A stretch of DNA of 64,000 nt, from assembly GCA_963757115.1 (NCBI GenBank), contig CAVWQV010000005.1:124001-188000 (forward strand), given 5' to 3'. Positions within the stretch are counted from its first letter, which is position 1. Every line of letters begins with the position of its first letter. The notes under the pieces were generated by a model, which was not told where the DNA came from, searched no databases, and saw nothing but the letters and a program-made list of their open reading frames with translations. The DNA comes from CAVWQV01 sp963757115 (GTDB taxonomy: Bacteria > Pseudomonadota > Alphaproteobacteria > Acetobacterales > Acetobacteraceae). Positions 38,294 to 46,073 of the stretch are shown here, in pieces. The position numbers and the translations under genes were made by a program.

Positions 38294-39349
38294 ATGCAGC
38301 TGGCTTCCCGGGTGTATGACGTGGACGACCTCACGGCCGTCCAGGAACTCTACCACAGCAATGGCTGGACTGACGGCCTGCCCATCGTGCCGCCCGAGCC
38401 CGAGGCCGTTCGGGCCTGCCTCGAATGGGTGATGGCTCCCGCGGGCGAGCTAATCGGCATCGAACCGGTGCGCGGGGTCGCGGTCACGGCGGAGAAGCTG
38501 GCGGTCAACGCGGTCATGGCGGGGTGCTTGCCGATGCACTTCCCGGTTGTCCTGGCCGCTTTCCGTGCGATGCTCGAGCCGGAGTTTCTGTTGCACGGTG
38601 CCACCGCCTCAACCGGCGGCTGCGCCGTCCTCGTGGTGCTGAACGGCCCGATCCGCCTCGAGCTCGGCGCGAGTGGACGGTTCAATGCGCTCGGCAACAG
38701 CGATCGTGCGACCGCGGTGATCGGCCGCGCGCTCCGGCTCGCGCTTATCAACATTCTCGAGGTCCGCCCAGGCGGCATCGACCGCTCCACGCTCGGCCAT
38801 CCCGGCAAGCTCAGCTTCTGCGTGGCCGAGGACGAGGAGGACACGAACTGGCTCCCACTCTCCGTCCAGCGAGGGCTGCCGCCGGAGGTGTCCGCGGTCA
38901 CGGTGATGGCGGCCGGCTCGCCGCGCCAGATCATGAATGAATGGACGACCGAGCCCGAGGAGTTGCTCGAAACCTTTGCGGCGGAGATGCGCGCCAACCT
39001 CCGGCACTATTCGATCTTCCCTGGCAACTACGCCCTGATCATCCCCAAGCAGCTGCGCGAGCCGCTCCAGGCGGCGGGCTGGGGCAAGGCGGAGATCGCC
39101 CGCTTCATCCACGAGCGGGCGCGGATACATCGGCGGGAATGGGCCGAGGTCGGCAAGGGCGCGGTGGTGCGGGATCGGGGTGACAGCGTCTACCCGGCCC
39201 TTGATGGACCCGATCAGCTCCTGGTGGTCGCAGCCGGCGGACCTGCCGGCGGCTTCGGCGCGGTGATCCCACCCTGGCTCGGTCACAAAAGCCGCGCCGT
39301 CACCATGCCGATCGGCGCCTGCGTTGACTGCGGCCCGCCAAACCGGTGA
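38294..39349 (+). CDS. Conserved-looking protein translationally coupled to UGSC selenoprotein
   Basis: I do not recognise a named family for this 351-residue soluble protein. The ATG at 38294 follows GAGGAGA. Visible features are HSNGWTDGLPIVPPEPEAV near the start, GCLPMHFPVVLAAFRAML, a Gly-rich GATASTGGCAVLVVLNGP, GNSDRATAVIGRALRLALIN, LGHPGKLSFCVAEDEED and a C-terminal tail GACVDCGPPNR with a CxxC pair. No signal peptide or TM helix is seen. The stop overlaps the GTG of the UGSC selenoprotein (GTGA), strong evidence that the two work together; a thiol relay between the C-terminal CxxC and the selenocysteine site is a testable guess. Confidence 0.75.
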   Translation: MQLASRVYDVDDLTAVQELYHSNGWTDGLPIVPPEPEAVRACLEWVMAPAGELIGIEPVRGVAVTAEKLAVNAVMAGCLPMHFPVVLAAFRAMLEPEFLLHGATASTGGCAVLVVLNGPIRLELGASGRFNALGNSDRATAVIGRALRLALINILEVRPGGIDRSTLGHPGKLSFCVAEDEEDTNWLPLSVQRGLPPEVSAVTVMAAGSPRQIMNEWTTEPEELLETFAAEMRANLRHYSIFPGNYALIIPKQLREPLQAAGWGKAEIARFIHERARIHRREWAEVGKGAVVRDRGDSVYPALDGPDQLLVVAAGGPAGGFGAVIPPWLGHKSRAVTMPIGACVDCGPPNR

Positions 39350-39918
39350 AGCTCACCCAGCCTCCCTGGCAGGGACAGATCATGGTGTACCAGGTCCTCG
39401 ATCCGACGAACGAAACTGCACCGCAGCTGGGCCAGCCCGCCGCCCGCCCCTGCACGATCGCGGGCAAGACCGTCGGCTTCATCTCAAACGGCAAGGAGGG
39501 CACCAAGGCCTTCTTCGCCCATCTCGACCGCCTGATGCGGCAGGAATTCGGCGTTGCCAACGTCGTCACCCGCGTCAAATCCAACTTCAGCGCGCCTGCG
39601 GATGCCCACATCGTGGACGAGATCCGCAGCTGGGACGCCGTCGTCGCCGGGATTGGCGATTGAGGCAGTTGCTCGTCATGCAGTTTGCATGACGCCCTAA
39701 GCTCCGAGCGCCTCGGGGTTCCAGCCCTGGCGGTGATGACGACCCGCTTCACCAGCGCGGCCGAGCTGATGGCTCGCGTGCTCGGGTTTGCGGACTATCC
39801 CTTCGTTGTCATCCCGCACCCGATCAGCAGCGCAAGCGATGCAGCCCTCGCCAGTATGGCAGCTATGACGATCGACCAAGCGCGCGCCTTGCTACTTCGT
39901 GGCGGCCCGCCCGATTAG
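39346..39918 (+). CDS. UGSC-family selenoprotein with in-frame UGA (selenocysteine 106)
   Basis: The frame runs from GTG 39346 to TAG 39916-39918 (190 residues) with a single in-frame TGA at 39661-39663. Decoded as Sec it gives VAGIGD-U106-GSC109-SSC112-SLHDALSSERLGVPALAVMT, which carries the UGSC motif of the selenoprotein family of that name; most relatives have Cys or Sec there. U106-x-x-C109 is a redox motif, extended by C112. Earlier features are CTIAGKTVGFISNGKEGTKAFFAHLDRLM and VVTRVKSNFSAPAD. A hairpin 10-31 bases after the UGA has SECIS features. No signal peptide. Standard gene calling would give a 105-residue and a 77-residue fragment. The function of the family is unknown. Confidence 0.88.
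39674..39694 (+). promoter_or_regulatory. Bacterial SECIS-like hairpin for UGA recoding
   Basis: The 5' arm 39674-39682 (CGTCATGCA) and 3' arm 39686-39694 pair perfectly over nine base pairs around a GTT loop at 39683-39685. Nineteen bases separate the UGA from the loop, inside the range accepted for bacterial SECIS elements, and the loop begins with G followed by U, the bases SelB reads in E. coli fdhF. The top of the stem (UGCA over UGCA) even matches fdhF as I recall it. It lies in coding sequence, as bacterial SECIS elements do. Confidence 0.82.
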
Positions 39919-39953
39919 GTGGAAGGGTGGCAGTTCCTCATCCGCGCACCCGC

Positions 39954-40871
39954 TCAGATGGCTGCTGAGCAGGACGCCTTGATCGCCCGTGACGCAAAAA
40001 GTGCGGCATCTTGAAGAGAGCGTTTGCCTTCGGGCAGCAGCGCCGCCATGAGTTGCCATGCATGCGGCACGACCGGCCAGATCTGTAGCGTGACGTCAAC
40101 GCCCGCCGCCTCCGCCCGGGCGGCGAACCGGACGGAGTCGTCCCGCAGCACCTCGTCGGCACCGACATGCAATAACAGCGGCGGCAACCCGGTGAGATCG
40201 GCGTAGAGCGGGGACGCAAGCGGATCGAGCGGATCTCCTCCGTTTGGGAGATAGATGGTCGCCAGCCGCGGCACGTCGGCGCCGAAGAACATGGCGTCTC
40301 GCCTGTCATTCTCGATCAGCGAAGCCCCGGTCGCTGCAAGATCGGTCACCGGTGAGAAGGCGATCCCAGCCGCGGGCAAGGGCCGTGCGGTGTCGCGCAG
40401 CCGGAGAAGCGTCGACAAGGCTAGACCGCCGCCAGCCGAGTCGCCCGCAACCGCGGAAACCGGCCGCCCGGTGCTGGCCGCGACCCAGTCGCAGCAGGCG
40501 ATCGCGTCGTCAATTGCCGCCGGAAACCGGTGCTCGGGCGCGAGCCGGTAGTCGGGCACGAACACGCGCAGACCACCAAATCGTGCCAGCGCCATCGTTA
40601 TCGCCCGGTGCGAAGCAGGCGAACAGGCGAAGAAGCCGCCTCCATGGAGATAGAGCATCACCGGGGCGTCTGCTGCGGCATGGGTCGAGAAAACCCATTC
40701 ACCTGGTACGGGCCCCTCGCCCGGCACGATCCGCATGTCGCGTGGGATGCGTCTTGCATATGGGCGGTCCAGGGCGGCGCGGATGGCACTGATATCGACT
40801 GGATCTTTGATCCGCTTCTTGAACCGCCAGCGCAGAACCGGTGTCAGAAGGTGGACGCGCATGCTTGCCAT
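39954..40871 (-). CDS. Alpha/beta hydrolase, hormone-sensitive-lipase family
   Basis: A 305-residue esterase of the HSL (family IV) group. The oxyanion-hole motif HGGGFF, the nucleophile elbow GDSAGGG, the acid residue in HVGADEVLRDD and the catalytic histidine in VPHAWQLM are all present in order. YRLAPEHRFPAAIDDA is typical of the family. No signal peptide, so probably a cytoplasmic carboxylesterase acting on short-chain esters. It converges on the selenoprotein gene with 35 bases between stops. Confidence 0.88.
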   Translation of the reverse strand: MASMRVHLLTPVLRWRFKKRIKDPVDISAIRAALDRPYARRIPRDMRIVPGEGPVPGEWVFSTHAAADAPVMLYLHGGGFFACSPASHRAITMALARFGGLRVFVPDYRLAPEHRFPAAIDDAIACCDWVAASTGRPVSAVAGDSAGGGLALSTLLRLRDTARPLPAAGIAFSPVTDLAATGASLIENDRRDAMFFGADVPRLATIYLPNGGDPLDPLASPLYADLTGLPPLLLHVGADEVLRDDSVRFAARAEAAGVDVTLQIWPVVPHAWQLMAALLPEGKRSLQDAALFASRAIKASCSAAI

Positions 40872-41039
40872 TGCAGAACATCTGATAGCGCCTCAGGGGA
40901 GCGCAATCGCGATGGACAAGGCAGGAGCGGTGGACCGCCGCCGGAGCGCTGTTTGATTAGATCGCCCCCAGGAACCGGCGCGAACGACGTGGCGTTGGCG
41001 ACTAACCCTGACCGTTAGCCAATAAGAGGGTTTATAGGG

Positions 41040-42401
41040 ATGAGCGGGACCTTCGTACGTCAGCCCCGGCGGCGCGGCCTGCAATCCCTCGCGCCGATGT
41101 TCGTCGGTCTCTTCGAACGCTACATGCCCGATCCTTTCGTTCTGGCGATCGGGCTGACCGCGATTACCGCAGTTCTCGCCCTGCTGCTCGCGCCCAAGGG
41201 CTCGCCGGAGATGATCGTCACCTCCTGGTACACGGGCATATTCGCGATCCTCGGCTTCGCCTTTCAGATGATCCTGATCCTGGCGACAGGGCATGCACTC
41301 GCCCACGCCCCGGCAATAGCGCGCCTGCTGCGCCGGTTGGTGGCGACGGCACGCACCCCCAACCAGGCCGTGGTGCTCACCTTCCTGGTGGCCGCGGTCG
41401 CGTCCTTGCTGAACTGGGGCTTCGGCCTGGTGGTAGGCGCCATCCTCGCCCGCGAAGTGGCGAGACAGGTCCGTGTGGATTTCGGCTGGCTGGTTGCAGC
41501 CGCCTACTCCGGCTTTGCCGTTTGGGCCAGCGGCATCTCCAGCTCGATCGCACTCACACAGGCGACGCACGGCAACGCGCTCAACATTGTCGAGAAGTTC
41601 ACCGGCCAATTGCTGCCCTTGTCCGACACGGTGTTCGCGACCTTCAACTGGCTTCCCACCCTGCTCGTCCTGCTCGTGATGCCGCTGGTGTTTATCGCCA
41701 TTCGTCCGGCAGACAGCGACGTGGCGGCGTTCGTGCCCGAGCCCGAGGCAGCGCCGCCGCCGCCCGATCAGGCCAACTCCATCGCCCGACGCATGGACCG
41801 CTCACCTTTGGGCAGCTATTTCCTTTTCGCGGCGGGGCTCGCCGCAATGGCCGTGCTGTGGCTGAGAGGCACGTTCACCTTCGACGTCAACACGGTCATC
41901 CTGATTTTCCTGATTGGCGGCATCGCACTGCACGGAAACCCGGTCGCCTACGGCGCGGCGATGCGCAACGCCGCCAAACAGACCGGCGGCATGATGCTGC
42001 AATATCCGTTCTACGGCGGCATCATGGGGATCATGTCCGGTACCGGGCTCGCCGAAGTCATCTCGAAGGCGTTTGTCGTGGTTGCCAACGCCCATACACT
42101 GCCGTTCTGGAGCTATATCTGCTCGCTAATCATCACATTCTTTGTACCGAGCGGAGGCGGGCACTGGGCAGTGCAGGGTCCTTTCGTGGTGCCGGCGGCC
42201 GCGACCCTGCACGCGTCAATGGCGGGTTCGGCGATGGCGGTGGCAATGGGCGAGCAGGTCGCCAACATGCTGCAGCCCTTCTGGGCGCTCCCCGTCGTGG
42301 CGATGGCCGGGATCGGCATTCAGCGAGTGATGGGCGTCACGGTGGTGACGTTCGTGGTCACGGGCATCATCTACGCACTGGCACTGTTGCTGCTGGTCTG
42401 A
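41040..42401 (+). CDS. Short-chain fatty acid transporter, AtoE family
   Basis: A 453-residue inner-membrane carrier with about 11-12 hydrophobic segments. The opening LAPMFVGLFERYMPDPFVLAIGLTAI and the later SLLNWGFGLVVGAILAREVARQ, NPVAYGAAMRNAAKQTGGMMLQYPFYGGIMGIM and FFVPSGGGHWAVQGPFVVPAA are characteristic of the AtoE family, which takes up short-chain fatty acids such as butyrate. No CoA-transferase or thiolase genes lie nearby, so the substrate may differ. The start ATG follows AGGG closely. Confidence 0.88.
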   Translation: MSGTFVRQPRRRGLQSLAPMFVGLFERYMPDPFVLAIGLTAITAVLALLLAPKGSPEMIVTSWYTGIFAILGFAFQMILILATGHALAHAPAIARLLRRLVATARTPNQAVVLTFLVAAVASLLNWGFGLVVGAILAREVARQVRVDFGWLVAAAYSGFAVWASGISSSIALTQATHGNALNIVEKFTGQLLPLSDTVFATFNWLPTLLVLLVMPLVFIAIRPADSDVAAFVPEPEAAPPPPDQANSIARRMDRSPLGSYFLFAAGLAAMAVLWLRGTFTFDVNTVILIFLIGGIALHGNPVAYGAAMRNAAKQTGGMMLQYPFYGGIMGIMSGTGLAEVISKAFVVVANAHTLPFWSYICSLIITFFVPSGGGHWAVQGPFVVPAAATLHASMAGSAMAVAMGEQVANMLQPFWALPVVAMAGIGIQRVMGVTVVTFVVTGIIYALALLLLV

Positions 42402-42471
42402 CCCTTGCCACACTGCCATCGCCCTGCGCGGCAACCGGAATGACGCTCGCAAGTGTAGACGAGGTCAGAGC

Positions 42472-43566
42472 ATGCGAGTTTTGATTCTGGGAGGAGGGGT
42501 CATCGGCACCTCCATCGCCTACCGTCTCGCGTCGAGAGGCGCCGATGTGACCGTCATCGAGCGGACCGCCATCGCATGTGCAGCGTCCGGCAAGTCGGGC
42601 GGGTTTTTGGCAATGGATTGGTGCGACGGCACCCCTCTGATGCACCTCGCCCGCCGCAGCTTCGAGCTGCACGGGGAACTCGCGGTGGAGCTAGACGGCG
42701 ACTGGGGTTACCGCCGCCTCGTCACCTACGGCGGCACGGTCGGCCGGTCGTCGCCCCGAGCCTCACGCCATCCGTCGCCTGATTGGACGTCATCGGATGT
42801 GACGATTGCTGGCCGGCTCGGATCCACCAACACGACCGCGCAAGTGCATCCTGCGGCCTTTACGATTGGCATGATGCGCGCGGCGCAGCAGCGAGGAGCC
42901 GAGTTGCGGCTGGCGCGCATCACGGGGCTGCTGCGACGAGGCGGCCACGTGGTCGGCGTCGAGCTTGACGGCGAGACGCTTGAGGGAGATGCGATCGTTA
43001 TCGCAATGGGTCCGTGGTCGGTGCTTGCAACGCAATGGCTAGCGCTTCCACCGGTGTTCGGCATGAAAGGGCATAGCCTCCTCTTCGCAACCGGAGAGGC
43101 GTTGCGGCGGCCCGAAGCCCTGTTTCTTGAGTACGAGGAGAACGCTGGGTCCATTCTCTCTCCGGAAGTCTTCCCGCGAGCCGACGGTACGACCTACGTG
43201 TGCGCTATATCGAGCGACTCTCCGCTTCCGGTCGATCCGAACTTTGTGGCCCCCGATGAGGGTGCGATCGACCGGCTAAAAACTCTCTGCAATCGGATAT
43301 CGCCCGTGCTGGCATCCTCCCGTGTTCTTGCGAGCCAAGCTTGCTATCGCCCGATGACGCAGGACGGGCTTCCGCTGATCGGCGCCATTCCGGGAGCCCG
43401 CGGAGCCTACGTCGCCACCGGTCACAGCGTGTGGGGGATTCTCAACGCACCCGCGACGGCAGAAGCTGTCGCCGAGCTGATCCTGGACGGAGCGGCCACG
43501 ACCGTCGATCTTTCCCCCTTCGATCCTGCACGACTCCCACCACTCGATCCTGCTCTGCTGGCGTGA
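42472..43566 (+). CDS. FAD-dependent amine/D-amino-acid oxidase family protein
   Basis: The 364-residue DAO-superfamily flavoprotein starts with the dinucleotide-binding fold VLILGGGVIGTSIAYRLASRGADVTVIER. KSGGFLAMDW follows, then TAQVHPAAFTIGMMRAAQQRG, VIAMGPWSV and the C-terminal DGLPLIGAIPGARGAYVATGHSVWGILNAPATAEAVAELI, which closes over the flavin in this family. Likely an oxidase or dehydrogenase for a secondary or D-amino acid. GAGG lies eleven bases upstream of the ATG. It follows the AtoE-like gene by 70 bases and could share its transcript. Confidence 0.83.
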   Translation: MRVLILGGGVIGTSIAYRLASRGADVTVIERTAIACAASGKSGGFLAMDWCDGTPLMHLARRSFELHGELAVELDGDWGYRRLVTYGGTVGRSSPRASRHPSPDWTSSDVTIAGRLGSTNTTAQVHPAAFTIGMMRAAQQRGAELRLARITGLLRRGGHVVGVELDGETLEGDAIVIAMGPWSVLATQWLALPPVFGMKGHSLLFATGEALRRPEALFLEYEENAGSILSPEVFPRADGTTYVCAISSDSPLPVDPNFVAPDEGAIDRLKTLCNRISPVLASSRVLASQACYRPMTQDGLPLIGAIPGARGAYVATGHSVWGILNAPATAEAVAELILDGAATTVDLSPFDPARLPPLDPALLA

Positions 43567-43627
43567 GCGGGCAGCCTCGTCGTCGACGCTCACGTTGCTG
43601 CATCAGCCCGCGACCGCGTCACCCGGA

Positions 43628-43647
43628 AGGCTCAATGTGGTGAGCCT
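43628..43647. terminator. 7-bp hairpin between convergent genes
   Basis: AGGCTCA (43628-43634) pairs with TGAGCCT (43641-43647) around six bases. It lies between the oxidase stop and the stop of the small glycine-zipper gene. No T-tract; weak call. Confidence 0.3.
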
Positions 43648-43668
43648 CGCGCGCCAGAGTTCGGCCGA

Positions 43669-43935
43669 CTATTCCTGGTCCTTGGACGGTTGCTGGTGCT
43701 GTTCCTGAGAATGCTGATTTTGTAGCTCTTCCTCCTTGAGCTGGTGCTTATGATATTCATGTCCAGCGATACAGCCGCCGATCGCGCCTAAAACCCCGTG
43801 ATGGGCCATATGGCCGGCTACGGCACCAGCGGCGCCACCGCTCAAGCACCCGATGGCGCGGGCCGGGGCGCTGGCCAGGGTCAGGCCGAGACCGCAGATG
43901 ATGAATAACGTGTAACGCACGATCTGCTCCCTCAC
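43669..43935 (-). CDS. Small exported glycine-zipper protein
   Basis: An 88-residue protein with a signal peptide (YTLFIICGLGLTLASAPARA) and a glycine-zipper stretch GGAAGAVAGHMAHHGVLGAIGGCIAGHEYHKH, then a very polar Gln/Glu/His tail. Glycine-zipper proteins of this size often associate with the outer membrane; no lipobox is evident. Its ATG overlaps the stop of the gene at 43932-44321 (ATGA), so the two are made together. Confidence 0.7.
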   Translation of the reverse strand: MREQIVRYTLFIICGLGLTLASAPARAIGCLSGGAAGAVAGHMAHHGVLGAIGGCIAGHEYHKHQLKEEELQNQHSQEQHQQPSKDQE

Positions 43936-44321
43936 TTCGCCGATTCCTGCCGATGAAACTCCATCACGTCGCCTTTGGCGTCGAGCCTCAGCACCTTACG
44001 GTCATCTTGCAACGAGTACGTGTCGTACTCCACGGCCGGAGCGGCATGCTGCGCGCTGACGTGGGATGAGTTCGGCTTGAAGACGAGGGTGCCGGATGTC
44101 CCATTCTTCTTCTTCTGCGTATAGGTGCCGGACATTTCGGCGACCACCTTATCGCCCTGCACGGTCTGGCTCGACCAGTGCCCATCGGCGAGCACGTCCA
44201 TAGCGATCTTAACGTTGTCGCCCAAATCGGCTTCCCACTGCCCGGCAACCGACGCGTCTGCGAACGCGAGGCCGGGACTAGCGGACAACAAACCAACAAT
44301 TATCAGTTCACGCCAGCGCAT
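43932..44321 (-). CDS. Small periplasmic beta-rich protein, unknown function
   Basis: A 129-residue protein, no family recognised. ATG 44321 has GGAG six bases upstream, giving a signal peptide ending in GLAFADA. The mature part VAGQWEADLGDNVKIAMDVLADGHWSS...GTYTQKKKNGTSGTLVF...VLRLDAKGDVMEFHRQ alternates short strands and reads like a small lipocalin-like or beta-barrel domain; that is inference. It is translationally coupled to the glycine-zipper protein downstream. Confidence 0.65.
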   Translation of the reverse strand: MRWRELIIVGLLSASPGLAFADASVAGQWEADLGDNVKIAMDVLADGHWSSQTVQGDKVVAEMSGTYTQKKKNGTSGTLVFKPNSSHVSAQHAAPAVEYDTYSLQDDRKVLRLDAKGDVMEFHRQESAK

Positions 44322-44464
44322 TGCTTCTCCTTCATTCCGGCATGTCAAAGGCCCTGGGGCAGCCCAGGTCAGAAAACGCCGGCGCTTCGCATCGGCACCA
44401 GCCTACCCCAGCTAAGCGAAAGTGACGCAATCAAGGCTCGGGAGTTCCACCCGAACATCCGGCC

Positions 44465-44983
44465 TCATGAGCGGTATTCGGCGGGGATTGGCAGGTTATT
44501 GGCCGGGTTGGTGTCGTGCCTGGAGACACGCGTGACAAGGACGCCGTCCACGAAGGGCTGCAGGGCACGTTCCAAAGTATCTGCTGTTTCCTTCGAATAC
44601 ACCTCTTGGCCGCCGACGCGCAATGCGAACGCCAGCATGTGCTTGCGACGCTTCGCAGGGTGTTCGACGGTCTCCTTGGTCCACTTGTAGAGTGGGTATG
44701 CATCCGGGCCGTTCTTCTCGGCCTCCGCTAGATAGCTCTCGAACGCATCGAGTTGGCTCACGAGGGTTGCGCGATGCGCGCTCAGAACCTTCGCCAGCGG
44801 CTCGAGGGCGGAACCCCCGAACTCGGTTCGGGCCAGCCCCGCGACTTCCTCGGCAAGATAAATCCGGAGCTGGTGCTGCCATTCTGCGATCACGGGTGCC
44901 TCCTTGTAGGAATGCGCGCGCGGCTGAGGGGTGACGACTTCGGGTCCCGATGCCCTCGCCTTGCCCTCGATGCTCGCTGTCAT
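44465..44983 (-). CDS. Hypothetical protein, helical
   Basis: A 172-residue soluble protein that I do not recognise. After a Pro/Ala-rich start comes APVIAEWQHQLRIYLAEEVAGLAR, a long helical region LAKVLSAHRATLVSQLDAFESYLAEAEKNGPDAYPLYKWTKETVEHPAKRRKHMLAF and EVYSKETADTLERALQPFVDG. No cysteines, TM segments or signal peptide. The ribosome binding site is poor, so the start is uncertain. It is divergent from the LLM gene at 45112. Confidence 0.5.
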   Translation of the reverse strand: MTASIEGKARASGPEVVTPQPRAHSYKEAPVIAEWQHQLRIYLAEEVAGLARTEFGGSALEPLAKVLSAHRATLVSQLDAFESYLAEAEKNGPDAYPLYKWTKETVEHPAKRRKHMLAFALRVGGQEVYSKETADTLERALQPFVDGVLVTRVSRHDTNPANNLPIPAEYRS

Positions 44984-45111
44984 TCCCGAATATCGTATCC
45001 GATACCATGCAGGAGGAGGATTGACAGGGAGTTGGCTACAAACTCAGCCTTGGCGCGAGACGGTGCTGGTCAGGCAAATCGACCCTACCCCACCCGGAAA
45101 AGGATGCACCA

Positions 45112-45981
45112 ATGAAGGTCGGAGTTTTTGCGACGTTCATGTCGCCATTAGCCACCCCGCAGATGATCCGCGATTTTGGTGCACGCGCCGAAAACATGGG
45201 TCTCGACTCAATCTGGATGGGCGAGCACGTCGTCCTGTTCGACAAAAATACGTTTGGCTATCCCGGCTCGAAGGATGGGCGAATACCCGTCCCGGACGGC
45301 GGCGGGATGCTCGATGTAACCGCCACCTTTGGGTTCCTGGCGGCCGCGACGCGGAACCTGCGGCTTGGCACCGGCGTCGCGCTCGTGCCGCAGCGCAATC
45401 CAATCTATACCGCCAAGGAGATGTGCACCCTGGACTGGCTGACCGGCGGACGCATCGATTTCGGCGTCGGCGTGGGCTGGAACAAGGAGGAGGTCGAAGC
45501 CTGCGGCTATCGCTGGGACGATCGGGGCGCGCGCTGCGACGAGTTTCTCGAGGTCATGCGACGGCTGTGGACCGAGCCGGTTGTGGATTTCACCGGCAAA
45601 TGGGTGAAGTTCGAGGCCTGCCGCCTCGATCCCAAGCCGATCCAGAAGCCGCACGTGCCCATCATCGTTGGCGGCTACGCCGAGCCGGCGTTGCGCCGGG
45701 CCGTGCGCTTCGGCGCCGGATGGTATGGATTTAGTCGCGATCCGGCGGCCACCAAGGAGATGGTCGCCCGTCTCGATGCGGCATTTGCCAAGGCGGGACG
45801 CAAGCGGGGGGACGATTTCGAGATCATCATGACGCCGCCGGTGGCGATGCCGATCGACGCGATGCAGGCCTACGCGGAGGTCGGCGTCGATCGCCTGGTG
45901 GTGAACCTGGGAAGCCAGCGGCCCGAGCGAGTGGACCCCCGGATGGCTGAAATCGAGAAGTTAGTGAAGCTCGCTGCGTAA
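45112..45981 (+). CDS. LLM-class F420-dependent-type oxidoreductase
   Basis: A 289-residue luciferase-like protein with the start pattern MKVGVFATFMSPLATPQMIRDFGARAENMGLDSIWMGEHV, LRLGTGVALVPQRNPIYTAKEMCTLDWLTGGRIDFGVGVGWNKEEVEACG and KPHVPIIVGGYAEPALRRAVRFGAGWYG. These match the subfamily often annotated as F420-dependent; FMN is possible in organisms without F420. The substrate is unknown. It is not closely similar to the LLM protein at the left edge of the window. Confidence 0.85.
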   Translation: MKVGVFATFMSPLATPQMIRDFGARAENMGLDSIWMGEHVVLFDKNTFGYPGSKDGRIPVPDGGGMLDVTATFGFLAAATRNLRLGTGVALVPQRNPIYTAKEMCTLDWLTGGRIDFGVGVGWNKEEVEACGYRWDDRGARCDEFLEVMRRLWTEPVVDFTGKWVKFEACRLDPKPIQKPHVPIIVGGYAEPALRRAVRFGAGWYGFSRDPAATKEMVARLDAAFAKAGRKRGDDFEIIMTPPVAMPIDAMQAYAEVGVDRLVVNLGSQRPERVDPRMAEIEKLVKLAA

Positions 45982-46073
45982 TTGCGAGTTTGCCGGTGGG
46001 CGGAATGCAGCTGTTGTCTGAATGACTTGTCGATGAAGTGTCGCAACCGCTACGCGCCCATCGGCCGCCTTTG

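Noticed and set aside
39661..39663. TGA as ordinary stop, with a separate downstream gene starting at TTG 39685
   Set aside because: Would split the UGSC motif; the downstream part lacks a ribosome binding site, and the SECIS-like hairpin would be unexplained.
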